A stretch of DNA of 64,000 bases from Hygrophila difformis (GCA_030278955.1 JAOANR010000002.1:23546057-23610056), one strand, 5' to 3'; shown: positions 9,795-20,449, numbered from the stretch's first letter. Made by a program: numbers and translations. Notes: a model not told the origin generated them from the sequence alone.

Positions 9795-12475
9795 TGTAAC
9801 ACCCCGGTTTTTGGTCACCCAGGTCGGGATGTCACCGCCACACCTCCCTAGCAAGACACGGTTTCCCCGAGCTTACTAAAGAGATGCAATGCTATGATTT
9901 TTCAGAATTTAAAATATTCAAACAACCCATTCATATATAATTTTAAAGAAAATAATACATCAAAGTTGCAGCGGAAAATAATATTTACATATATAATGCA
10001 GCGGAATATAAAAATAGGGCCAACATGGCCTACTCACGGGTTAAACATGCCCGTTCATACAAGATCTAGACTAATACAAACATTCAAAATAATATATCAC
10101 CCCAAGCATCCCGTGTATGCATATGACGATGCATAATTCTCAACTCTGGAAGAAAAAGAAATAAAAATGGTTTGGTCAGCACTACGTGCTGAGTAAGTTA
10201 ACACAAACATGATTAAGGGGTTTCAAAGCCATTATTTAAATTTAAAGGAAACATGTGCATAGTGTAATTTGTTCTACAACATGATAAAATAATCGCAAGA
10301 CATAATTTAAAGGCATAATTTAAATAAGAAAAATGCTCAAGTATTTCAGGATTTCACTCTTCCTCTTTTATTCGATATAATCTAATATAATTTATTCTTG
10401 GGGAATCGAACCCGCAAGAAAACAGACAATCGCCCTTGGGGAATCGAACCCGCAAGAACTCACATACATCCTAGGGAATCGAACCCGTAGGAATCAACAC
10501 ATATTCTGGGGAATCGAACCCGCATAAAGACACACCCTGGGGAATCGAACCCGCAAGGTTTGACACGGACATCCTGGGGAATCGAACCCGCAGGAGAACA
10601 TACAATCGCCCTTGGGGAATCGAACCCGCAAGAACTCACATACACCCTGGGGAATCGAACCCGCAAGGTTTGACACAAACATTCTGGGGAATCGAACCCG
10701 CAGGGACACAGACGCCTTGGGGAATCGAACACGCAAGGTTGAACAACTTTCGTTAATTTCACAAGTTTCGCAAATATAAGTTTATAAAACGCTGTTTACT
10801 CCAAATTTCGTGAAAGATCAGTTTAAATTCCAAAATTTCTGAAAATTGACCAGTGACTCGGAAACGTCGAGATGAACAACTTTCGTGTTTTAACTTTTTT
10901 CGATCCGAGATACCGAAATAGGTCAACAACGTCAATTTCCGTCAGATTAAAAATCTGTCCGCGTTTTCACACAGCAGTTTAAAAGTTTCGAGATCCACCA
11001 TAGCAAATGAACTCCAAATTTGATGAAATTTTACAGGGACCTTTCTAAGACAATTATCTACAACTTTCATGTTCGGCTAAAGATCTAATTCGGCCTAGAA
11101 CCATAGTCAAAAACGTGATCAAGATCATACCTATGTTCTGTCCAGTTTTCAAGATCCGATTTTAAACCAGTTCGGTTTGGGGTGGATTTCATACATCAAA
11201 TCATCACGAAAAATTCTGAAATTTTACGAAACGTATAGATCTACAAATCTTATATTCAATGCCAAGCCTAGATCGGTCTAGATCTAAGGTAGAAATCACC
11301 AACAAGTTCGAATAAAGAATCTATCATCGTTTCAAGATCTAAACCACAGGCAGGTCTGTTCATGGTCATTTTCGGATATCAAAACACGATGAAAAATTAT
11401 GAAAATTTTACAGTATATAGATCTAAGCCTTAGGAATGTTTTTTGTGTTTCAAGTTTTCCCGTTTGAGGTCGTTTTAAGGTTCGGAAAAATTAGACAAAA
11501 CTGTTGCGCCTTTAGAAATCACATGTGGACAGATTTACGAAAGATTTGATTAAGTTTCTAGATTTAAATATTTTAACTACTCCCAAAACCGTGTAAGCGT
11601 TAACTTACAGATCTATGGATGTCTCGGCTCGATGATTCGGAGGCGTGGCTTCCACGTTCTTCGTTCTCCCTCCGAGATCCTTCGTTTTTCCTCAATGCGT
11701 CCGGATCGGGGTTTAGAATAGAAAAGAGGTTTAATTAGGATTCGTTTTCGAATCACAAATGGTAAGGAAGGGATCAGATCTTACCACGATGACGGGAGTC
11801 CTTGGATTTTCGTCCAACCCAGTCCCCTCTCTTGCCTTCGTGCCTCCGACGACTCCGGGATTAGGGTTTCAATCGTGTAGAGAGATTTCGTAGGGTTTTA
11901 AAACGTATTCGGAGCTTTTTGGAGGTCTTATTTATAGATAACTAAGGCCTAGGGCGTCCAAGATCTGACTCTAAGAGTCTAGAGTCGAAAGATGTTCAAC
12001 CGAAAGCCGAAAAATCCGCGTTCGGGCGAGAAAATCTCGCTTGGTTTGTTGCTGCCAGTGTGGCGCGGTCGTGGCGCGGTCTAAGGCCAACAACCGCGCG
12101 GCCAGCGTGCCACTCACGCCTGGACTCCGGTCCGGGCGGGTCGTGCGATCCGTCGCACTTTTCCTCCTCTCTTTCGGACTTCTATCCCTCTATGTTCCGA
12201 GATTCCGATTTCCGGGGTATCTTCGGGCTCCGATTTCCTATCCTAATTTTATTCGGATCTAAATTTACATTTGGACTCGGGTTATTGAGTCCATCGGTGT
12301 TGGGTTTCCGTGTAACCATTTATTCGATTAAATTGTCTTCGGCTTCCCGGGTTCTCGGAATTTTGTTTCCTTTTTAATTTAAATTCCATTTATCATCTTT
12401 TATGATTCTTTATTTATTTATTATGTTCTCTTTATTATTTTTTTATTTTATGTTGTAAAATTCTCGGGTATTACA
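9795..12475 (-). repeat. 5' LTR of the gag-only element
   Basis: This 2,681-bp LTR runs from TGTAACACC to ATTACA and acts as the 5' LTR with the promoter for minus-strand transcription. It contains a second copy of the ten-unit minisatellite (10398-10740). Target duplication GTTAC follows at 12476-12480. Confidence 0.95.
10398..10740 (-). repeat. Ten-copy B-box-like minisatellite in the second LTR
   Basis: This has the same layout as the array at 5689-6030. Two units differ from the other LTR: one has GCATAAAG after the core, and the last core reads CGAACACGC. The other cores keep GGTTCGATTCC on the minus strand. Confidence 0.9.
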
Positions 12476-13160
12476 GTTACTCAGATACAAAGACTTGTTG
12501 AGGTATGTTGGTTGTCTTTTTAGTAATTTTCGTAGGTCCATCTGTCAAATGACATATCACAGATGACTAGAAGAGCAAATGTGATGATCTGTTGCATTCT
12601 TTTGCAGAACACTGAAGAAAATTTTCAAAAGAAAATTTTAGAAGAGCGAATTGCCAGGTTGTCAGGCTGTATTGCAATTCTTCAGGTAATGTTTCCTGGT
12701 GGGCATTGGTTTCTTCCAAATGCAATGCTTCAAAACTTAACAATCAGTTTTTGTATTCCATTACATTGATGATGCAACAGGTGGGAGTACAAACAGTTGT
12801 CGAGTTAAAAGATAAACAACTTAGAGTTGAAGATGCATTAAATGCAACTAAGGTAGGCACATCTATTTTGCAATATTGGATATCCATAATGTATGCCTCT
12901 TGATCTATACTATGTTTCTCTGTCCCTTCTATAAGGCAGCAATTGAGGAAGGAGTTGTAGTTGGTGGAGGCTGTTGCCTTTTACGACTGGCGACAAAGAT
13001 CGATAGTTTCAAGGAGCAATTAGACAATGAAGAGCAGAAGGTAATCCCTCTATCTTCATGTTATTTGCCATGCCACAACAAGGTTAATAAATTTTTCACA
13101 AAAATAACTAGATGGTTCTAATTTGCAATGGTGTGGGTGAAGATTGGAGCAGACATTCTT

Positions 13161-14748
13161 GCAAGGGAACTCTATAGGTGATGAAGGAGTCATTGCTCTA
13201 ATGTCTGGCTTGTCTTCTCATAAAGATTTATTCTACTCAGAACCCTTTTTTTTCTTTTTCTTTTTACTTTTTTTGTTTCTATACCTTCTTCTGTTCACAC
13301 ACTGCAGATCTGACAATTTACAATTCAATGTAGGGAAACTTACTGCCTTGGATCTTGCAAACAATTCAATTAGTGCAACAGGAGCCTCTCATGTTGCTGA
13401 ATATATCAAAAAAAGCAAGAACTTGGTGTGGATTAGTCTTTACATGAATGACATTAGAGATGAGGTAGGTGTTACTGTTATAATTTCCCAGCTTTATTAC
13501 CTTCCTCAACCCCTGTTTTCATTGATTTAATATTAGTGCTCCTCTTTCCAAGTCATTTCCACGTGCCAAGTCTTTAACTACAATTATCTTTTGTCTCAGG
13601 GGGCTGAAAAAATAGTTGATTCTTTGAAGCAGAACCGATCAGTTACAAATATTGATTTGGTAAGTAGATGAACTGTTCCTGGTTTGAATTTGGGATTGTC
13701 TTAACTTTGAATGTGCCATCCTGACACTGGGAAACGGGTTAGATTTTTTTGTGATATTTCAGAAATAATGGGAGTTTATGTTTGCAGGGGGGAATGACAT
13801 CCATGCCAAAGGGATCAATGAGATAGCAAGAGTACTGAAAGATAATTATGTCATCACTGCTGTGAGAATTCATTTCATTTCTTCTCTGAACTTTGTAGGC
13901 TTTGTAATATTGGAGCTATAACTTCTCTTACCCACAGTTGGAACTTGGTTATAATCCCATTGGACCTGATGGCGCAATGGCTTTGGTGGAAGTTCTAAAA
14001 TTTCATGGAAACATTAAAGATCTTATGCTTGGATGGTGTCAGGTAAGAAGCTAAATGCAACTCTGTGGAAACAGCTTCATTCATTTCCTAGATGACCTTT
14101 TTCTATGCACACAGATAGGACCAAATGGGGCTGAATATATTGCAGATATGTTGAAATATAATGGTACCATATCAAGCCCAGATCTGCGAGCCAATGGACT
14201 AAGAGATGAGGTCTGTTTTGTTTTGATTTTTACAAATGACTTATTGCAGCACATTGAAAATATGTTCAATCTGATTCAGGTTGATTTAACTAACTTTGTA
14301 GGGTGCCATCTGCCTTGCTCGCAGCTTGAAGGTGGTTAATGAAGCTTTAACATCACTTAATCTTGGGTTCAATGAAATAAGAGTAAGGACCACATATATT
14401 TACTCAAGAGCTGCTATGATAATATTACCTCATCTTGTCTTTTTATAGCAAAATCTCACCTATCTAATGCAGGATGAAGGGGCCTTTGCCATTGCCCAAG
14501 CACTGAAGGCTAATGAGGATGTCCGGCTCGCATCATTAAATCTTATGAACAACTTTCTTACCAAATTGGGACAGGTTTTAAGTTTCTTCATTTAGTATCT
14601 CTCCCTCCTATGTTCTTATTATAGCATTTATATATAAGCCTAATCAAAATCTGAAACAAAATTAAAAAAAAAACTGCAGAGTGCTATCTCAGATGCCAGC
14701 GACCATGTGTTCGAAATGAACGAAAAGGAGCTTAACGTTGTGTTCTAG
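13161..14748 (+). pseudogene. EMB2004: EMB2004-like leucine-rich repeat protein, C-terminal gene fragment
   Basis: Nine exons encode ribonuclease-inhibitor-type leucine-rich repeats matching the C-terminal half of the plant EMB2004 protein, whose loss arrests embryos. Exons are 13161-13225 (GNSIGDEGVIALMSGLSSHK), 13334-13464, 13600-13659, 13788-13861, 13938-14042, 14115-14210, 14302-14382, 14473-14574 and 14680-14748. The last ends at a natural stop (FEMNEKELNVVF). The first intron donor reads AT instead of GT at 13226-13227. Exon four lacks one G in the GG run before AATGAC, which shifts the frame. The 5' half is absent and the fragment is joined directly to CPN60 sequence. It is a captured and decayed fragment. 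Confidence 0.9.
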
Positions 14749-15561
14749 ATGATAAGGATTCATAAAATGGGATATAATATCATTTTCTTCTTGGTGTTTG
14801 TAGCTTGTGTTTTGAAACATATTACAGTAATTTCCCTTTTGGTGGGTTTTGTGGCCTCCAGTGAGCAACGTAAAGTAGTCCTCATTTTGAGATATTGTCA
14901 TTCACTTGTTTCAATTGGAAAAACTGCAAATTTTGGCTCGAAGAGATTATTTTAGCTCTCTTGATGATTCTTTAGTGGAGCACAACTATATTGCATCATT
15001 ATGCCTCCTTTGGCTCAGTCAGTTTTTGTTTTTGTTTTGGAAGCTTATTTGAATGTCCTATTAACTTGTCTCACACTTGTTTACAATTTGTTTGTGCAAT
15101 CTTCAATTTCATTTTTTTTAGGGCTGCACAGTGTTTGGTTTTCGTCCTGTGCTTCTGTGTGTTCAGTTGTGCTTCTGTGTGTTCAGTTGAGAGAATTTGG
15201 GGGTTGTGTGGTTCGAGGAGGATGTTTGGGGTTGCAGATTGTGTGGTTTTAGTTCGTTTGATTTATTGAGTTAATGGTTTTAAATACTTCAGGCTACTAA
15301 ATATGTGGTAAATGACATTCTTACGTTCTGCTGATTTATAATAGATCCTTGTCGATTTATAATAGGTGTGGAAAATGATTATGTTTGGGAAATAGGTTGC
15401 GTTTCGATATTTATCTGGACTCTATCATAAGCTATTAATCATGTTCCCTTTGCTGCCCCACTACAAAATTATGTTTTATAAGTTAAAACAATGTGATGTG
15501 GTGATTCTGACTTTTCCCTAGAATTTCCACTTAAGCTTATTTGTTGTTCATTTTCTCACAG
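14749..15561 (+). other. Helitron spacer between EMB2004-like and VPS2-like fragments
   Basis: The first part is probably the EMB2004-like 3' untranslated region. The rest is T-rich, intron-like sequence, with a short duplicated stretch GCTTCTGTGTGTTCAGTTG at about 15150-15190. The expected first VPS2 exon is not found here. No gene is recognised. Confidence 0.5.
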
Positions 15562-17788
15562 GCATTGAACGTGAGATTGCATCGTTACAAATGGAGGTAT
15601 CATTGCCAAATTTTTTTAAATCTGTTGTTACTTATTGGCAATTTATTATTTTGTATTGTTCGATATCTCACTTCTTTGTGCAATTTTTAGGAGAGAAATT
15701 TGGTGGCAGAGATTAAAAAAACCGCAAAAACTGCAAATGAGGCAAGTTTTTATATTTGTATTTTCTATTATTTGTTGTTTTGATTTGTATTAGTGACTTG
15801 TATGCATATTTAGCATGGAGTTGAGGCAAAGTAGTTCTATTAGAGAATTCATCTCTGTCGTGCATGCAAGGAGGCATTCTCCTGGCATCATTTGCAGCCC
15901 CCTGGTGTATGACATATTATTGATTTTTAAGTCCTTTCTAGAGGATGCTGATGCATTCTTTGTTGCTACAAGTTCTAGACGCTATTCCATGTCATAATAC
16001 TTTAAAAGTAAAAGAATCTTCCTGAATCGTTATCTTTCCATCAAAATGGTATTATCCAAAACTTTATGTGCATAAATTTGGGTTGTTGATGTATAATTAT
16101 GTGCTTCAAGCATTGTAGTCTTTACTCTTGGGAGAATATTATATGAAAATATGGATTTGTCTTGAGAGAATATTACGATGCTCGAAGCACGTTATTATAT
16201 ATATTTATATATATATATATAAGAATCTGCTTGCGGAGTTGTTTTACCATAAAAAGAGTATATTATCCAAACTTGATGCCCCGGGCATCTTGTTTTTATA
16301 CTTGCTATTCCTACCATGTTTTCTACTTTTACTATAGCCATTCTATTTATGCTTCCTTTAGATGTTGATTGTTTGAGTGTTCTACAACTATTAATAGCAA
16401 TTCTATTACATGAAAAATGCTGATTTTCCACAAGGACTTCACCACACTATTTTCATGTTCAAACTAGGCTGCCAATAAAATCTTAGCTCGTCAATTAGTT
16501 CGTCTGCGGCAGCAAATAACAAATTTGCAGGGAAGTCGAGCCCAGATCAGAGGTGTGGCCACTCATACGCAGGTTGTAACTATATTATTACATTGTAGGA
16601 CAATTTTATGATCATGTAACTAAGCATTTTTCATTGCACATCATATTGGCTTTTTACCTGTTTTTCTCTATAATTATGCACTTTACTATCTGTATAGGCC
16701 TTATATGCTACCACTTCAATTTCAACTGGCATGAAAGGTGCAACCAGAGCTATGACTGCTATGAACAAGGTATTTTGTTGAACTCAACATTGTTCATATA
16801 TATCAAACATCCTAGGTGTCCTGGCATTCCATTTGCCTGGTTCTTTGTATCATGGTAAACTATAATCGATCAAGGATCAAAATTAGATTGACAAATGAAC
16901 TCTGATGGCATATTTCCTGACATTCTAACTTTCAGTGTTGTTGCACTTGGTCAATGCCTGGCATTGCAGTTACTAAAATTCTGTTCGATGGTTTTGTGTT
17001 CTAAAAGGGCTAGATCTATATTTTCTCTAGGTGTTGTGAAATGAATTTCCAAAGTATAATCAACTAATCATGTTTTCCTGTATTATTTTCAGCAAATGGA
17101 ACCTGCAAAACAAACTAAAATGATCAAAGAATTCCAGAAGCAGGCCTCACAGATGGATATGATGGTAATCTGCTGTTTAAATTTATGGTTTTCTGTGTAT
17201 CTGATATTTCTCATCGTCTCTTGTTGTGTATTTGTTATTTTTTCAATTAAACATCACAATATGTAATGGATTAGCAAAGAATGTCAGAAAAGCTACAGCT
17301 TAATGCATAACGTTGATAAACTTTTATGGTTACTTTTCATATATGTTGATTAATGATGATATTATTGGGTTTTCTTTTCAGATTGAAATGATGTCTGAAG
17401 CAATTGATGAAACATTAGATAAAGATGAGGCTGAAGAGGAAACTGAAGAACTTACCAACCAGGTGCATTCAACCACTCCATTAGATTTGCCAATTGTTTA
17501 TTGTTTCTGTCAATGTCAACATGTAACTTACAATTTTCTTTCATTACTCTTTTTGTTCTAAGGTGCTTGATGAGATTGGTATCGACATTGCATCATAGGT
17601 AGGCATTCCACCATGAAATGTGTTGAATGATACTTTTCTTCTCTGGTTATAAAATGTTGAGGCAATGGTGCCAAAGAATTTAATTACAGAAAAGGCTTGT
17701 GTACTGATTAAACTCTATTATTTCGACAGTTATCTTCAGCTCCAAAAGGGAGGATTGCCTCAAAGAAAGTTGAAAACGTTGCCCCAAG
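15562..17788 (+). pseudogene. VPS2.2/VPS2.3-like ESCRT-III subunit, internal gene fragment
   Basis: Eight exons encode most of a CHMP2/VPS2 protein, which polymerises on endosomal membranes to bud vesicles. Exons are 15562-15596 (GIEREIASLQME), 15691-15741 (ERNLVAEIKKTAKTANE), 16468-16572 (ILARQLVRLRQQIANLQGS), 16698-16769, 17093-17164, 17382-17462 (IEMMSEAIDETLDKDEAEE), 17563-17598 and 17730-17788 (LSSAPKGRIASKK). All phases fit. The second intron uses a GC donor (GAG|GCAAGT). At 17596-17598 the expected Gln codon before the last intron is TAG. The first exon with the Met start and the last exon with the C-terminal MIM motif are missing. The identity is firm. It does not encode a full protein. 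Confidence 0.9.
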
Positions 17789-18078
17789 GTATGTCTTTGC
17801 AGTTTTTATAATTATGCTAATGGAAAGTATGCACATTATAAAAGAAATGAGAATCCCCAATAAAGGTTTAGGGTAAAAATCTACGTTTTGAGAGTTTGTC
17901 GAATCTGATTTATAAACCTTAGTTCTCTCATGTAAATGCATTTCATTTTCATACCTTAAGCTTTATATGTTACTATTAGTGAATCCTACAGAAAAAAATT
18001 GTTGTAGATGGAACCCATGTACACTTACCTATAATTATTCTTTTTTCCTTCATGGGCAATTGTACGTCCTCATTACGC

Positions 18079-18104
18079 TGTGCATCGCACAATTTCGCCA
18101 CTAG
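18079..18104 (+). terminator. Helitron 3' hairpin and CTAG end
   Basis: Five-base stem TGTGC/GCACA around ATC, nine bases, then CTAG followed by host T. This is the typical 3' end that stops Helitron strand transfer. In autonomous relatives it is recognised by the Rep/helicase protein. Confidence 0.9.
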
Positions 18105-18468
18105 TATATATATAAAAGAAAAACAGAAAATAAGGTTATAAGGAAAAAAAAAGAAAAAAAAGAAAAAAAATTTACTTAATAATCAAAATATACATTTGTT
18201 TTATTATTAAGTATTACTGGAAGTTTACATTTAAAAAATACATACAGTACAAAAAGTAAAAATTCCTTCCCAAATACAAATCAAATAAAGGAGAAAAAAA
18301 AGGAAAGTGAAATAGCGGTGGGCTACAGTAGCCCTGGGAAATTAACGTTGCACTATTCATCCAACTGGAAAATGGCGTTGTATTTCCCGTCTGCCGCTGC
18401 CTGCTGGAGAATCTCTTGCCTCTACTTTGGCGTTTTTCACCATTTTGCAGGGCCTGCTGGAGTTGCTC
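18105..18468. repeat. Right flank and proposed terminal repeat of the Harbinger element
   Basis: AT-rich sequence continues the 3' side of the Harbinger element, followed by a GC-richer end with the palindrome CTACAGTAG and the end GCCTGCTGGAGTTGCTC|TTA. The reverse complement of the end, GAGCAACTCCAGCAGGCC, resembles known Harbinger/Tourist termini. No gene is seen. Confidence 0.55.
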
Positions 18469-18605
18469 TTATTGTTTAGCAGATCTCCTCATTCCTCTTA
18501 TCAGTCAAAAAAAAGCGGACTGACCCGAGCTTTACTCCTCCTCTTTGCTCTTATGTGCAATCCTTTGTTCTGTTCCCCTCTCCTACAGAACCCTTCGTTC
18601 CTTTC

Positions 18606-19827
18606 GGCCATCTCCAACCCAACCCTCTATTTTTGCAGGAGCTACAGTGTAAATCTCTATTTTTATAGGATATCCAGTAACTTCATCTCTAACCCATCCC
18701 TCTATTTTTGCAGGATTAAGGAATACTCCATATCTTTTCCATTTTAAATTATTTTTTAAAAATGTTTAAAATTTTAAATTTACAATTCATTCATAATTTT
18801 TGAATTGATAATATTTTTATATTTATTTATGTTAATATAAAAATTTTAAAGTTAAAAAAAAAGATAAAAAATGAAGAAGGGAAAAAATGCAAGTATAAAT
18901 AGTGTTCATTTTATTTGAGAGGAACACTGTAGCACTAGAGATGTAAACGGGTAGGGTAGGGTACGGGTAGGCCACCTCCACTCACTACCCGAAATTTAAT
19001 TATCCTACCCCTACCCTATTACCCTAAAATTAAATATCGGGTAGGATTCGGGTAATACCCGTCGGGTATGCGGATTATCCGCGGGTAAACGGGTACCCGA
19101 AATCTTAAATATTACATAGTTAACCGACTCTACCCGACCCAACTTTAATAAAGAAAAAACTTATTTTTTACCATAAAAAAATAAATAAAACCTTCATTAT
19201 TGCACGAGAACAAAATTTAAAAGAATATTTAAAAGAAACCGCTAAAGCAACATAAATAAATACTGTAATATTTAAGAATATTCAGTAAAAAATTCATAAA
19301 TCTTTTTACTGCCAAATCTCAAACGTTAATAAATTTGAAATATAAAAATAAATAAATAAATAAACAAACATATAAATATATCTCAATATATAATATAAAT
19401 TAAATATATATATAAGTATATATAGATAAATATATATATATTTAATCGGGTAATCGGGTAGGGTAATCGGGTAATATATGAAATCCGTATCCTACCCGCA
19501 CCCGATATGATTTATTTCGGTTTCGGGTAATAGGGTAATCGGGTAATATATGAAATCCGTATCCTAGCCGCACCCGATATGATTTATTTCGGTTTCGGGT
19601 AATACCCTACCCGATTACCCGATTATCTATACCCTACCCTACCCGATACCTGATTACCCGACGGGTTACCCGACCCTACGGGTAAAGTTGATATCCCTAT
19701 GTAGCACCTCCCAAATAAGAGGGAGGATGCTGCAAAAATAGGGTTTCCCCTGCAAAAATACAGGGTGGACCCACCCTGCACCCCACCCTGCAAAAATAGC
19801 AAAATGCAGGGTGGGTGGGAGATGGTC
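18606..19827. mobile_element. MITE with GGCCATCTCC ends, interrupted by a hAT element
   Basis: The left end GGCCATCTCCAACCC and the right end, whose reverse complement begins GACCATCTCCCACCC, form inverted repeats that continue into TTTTTGCAG blocks. Possible 3-bp duplication TTC on both sides. Without the nested hAT element the MITE is about 460 bp long. It codes for nothing. Short ends and a 3-bp duplication suggest a Harbinger-type MITE, but the superfamily is uncertain. Confidence 0.75.
18936..19699. mobile_element. Non-autonomous hAT element
   Basis: The ends TAGAGATGTAAAC and (reverse complement) TAGGGATATCAAC form the terminal inverted repeat. An exact 8-bp duplication TGTAGCAC flanks it at 18928-18935 and 19700-19707, which is diagnostic of hAT. 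The inside is built from many CGGGTA / TACCCG words in both orientations. An internal unit (from about 19445 and again from about 19530) is duplicated. No transposase is encoded. Confidence 0.93.
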
Positions 19828-19830
19828 TTC

Positions 19831-20440
19831 CAGTCCCTCACCATTTATTTCTTTTTTGCCCTCAATTAATCCTCCATTGTTTCAAATGTCTACTCCATTT
19901 CCATTCCAGGCATTCCCCTCCTTCCCTTTTTCTTCTTCGCCGCCCCCACCTTACCTCCTTTGCAGAAATCCCTATCAATCAATCTCACTTGTCCATCCCC
20001 GCTTTTGGAGACACAGCAGCAAGTTCCTTCCGGGACGAGATGGGCGGCGGTGGCAGGCAGAGGAGACAGCGGCAGCAACGGCGTCGATGTGACCTTCCTC
20101 TACTTCACCCCCTTTTTTTTTTCTTTTTCCGATTTGGTTTCTGTTGAGATCTGAAGAAGGGGAAATGGTTGTGGTGGTGGCTATTGAGGGCTGTTGGCGC
20201 GGGTTTGGTGGTGGTGGATGATGGCAGCAGTCGGCGGCGGCGGTGATGTCTCGGCCCTCTCCTCCTTCTCCTTTTTCTTTTTATTTTCTGTGTCTTTGTT
20301 GTTTGGTTTTCTTGGTGATTTGCTAGAGGAAACGGGGGATGGCCGTTGGTCGCGGTGGTGCCGGATCCGGGTTTCGCAGGCGGCATCGAAGCGGGAGTTT
20401 GCTAGGTTTAACCATGTCTTAAACATCGACAATTCAATTT
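19831..20440. other. Unassigned C/T- and G-rich stretch
   Basis: The plus strand is C/T-rich up to about 20130, then G-rich with GGC/GGT repeats. It resembles a plant 5' leader with a first exon, possibly continuous with 18472-18605 before the MITE insertion. Open frames here are of low complexity and match no family I know. Confidence 0.35.
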
Positions 20441-20449
20441 CATAGCAAT

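Larger units (their letters stand above)
5085..12475 (-). mobile_element. Ty3-type (chromovirus-like) gag-only LTR retrotransposon
   Basis: Two near-identical direct LTRs (5085-7775 and 9795-12475) begin TGTAACACC and end ATTACA. They are flanked by the 5-bp duplication GTTAC at 5080-5084 and 12476-12480. Sense is on the minus strand: the primer-binding site (TGGTATCAGAGC) touches the right LTR, gag follows, and the purine tract touches the left LTR. The internal part is only about 2 kb and holds an intact gag but no protease, reverse transcriptase or integrase. Its internal 3' sequence matches that of the pol-bearing element at 62336 onwards, so it is a non-autonomous relative. Similar LTRs and an intact duplication point to recent insertion. 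Confidence 0.95.
4614..13160 (+). pseudogene. CPN60B4: Chaperonin 60 beta (CPN60B4-like) gene fragment, interrupted by an LTR element
   Basis: Six exons encode the middle of a plastid chaperonin-60 beta, a subunit of the stromal protein-folding cage. Exon 4614-4848 reads LLLVDKKITNPRELF through to AFGERKSHYLEDIAILTG. Exon 4937-5084 plus 12481-12502 reads TVIRDDMGLTLEKANKD through to KERVTQIQRLVE. Exons 12608-12685 (KKILEERIARLSGCIAILQ), 12781-12852 ([17 protein letters not shown]) and 12936-13040 ([19 protein letters not shown]) follow, and a last partial exon starts at 13143 (IGADI). All introns have GT-AG ends and phases agree. The N-terminal and C-terminal thirds are missing. The second exon is split by the nested LTR element with a GTTAC duplication. 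The wording is closest to the divergent beta-4 type. It is a captured fragment, not a working gene. Confidence 0.9.
3405..18104 (+). mobile_element. Helitron carrying three gene fragments
   Basis: The 5' end reads A|TCTATTAATATACTATAA. The 3' end has a short hairpin (TGTGC-ATC-GCACA) nine bases before CTAG|T. Start TC, end CTAG, a hairpin just inside the end and insertion between A and T are the defining Helitron signs. The element is 14.7 kb long, about 7.3 kb of it without the nested LTR element at 5085-12475. It encodes no Rep/helicase that I can find, so it is non-autonomous. It holds pieces of CPN60B4-like, EMB2004-like and VPS2-like genes, all on the plus strand and all with introns, as expected from DNA-level capture. 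It sits inside the Harbinger element. Confidence 0.88.
1..18468. mobile_element. PIF/Harbinger DNA transposon, split by a Helitron
   Basis: The element has two divergently transcribed genes: a HARBI1-type transposase on the minus strand (118-1436) and a SANT/NAM-associated ORF1 on the plus strand (2261-3280). This is the usual plant PIF/Harbinger layout. The left end lies outside the window. The proposed right end is at about 18468, where the sequence ends in GGAGTTGCTC followed by TTA. That resembles the common plant terminal inverted repeat GAGCAACTCC with a TTA target duplication. The stretch 18105-18468 is the continuation of 3281-3404 after removal of the Helitron at 3405-18104. The transposase is broken, so the element is not autonomous. 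The right end is inferred because its partner repeat cannot be seen. Confidence 0.6.

Noticed and set aside
4614..17788. A functional host gene with chaperonin, LRR and ESCRT-III domains
   Set aside because: The pieces are parts of three known separate genes, with missing ends, shifts, stops and a nested LTR element inside a Helitron.
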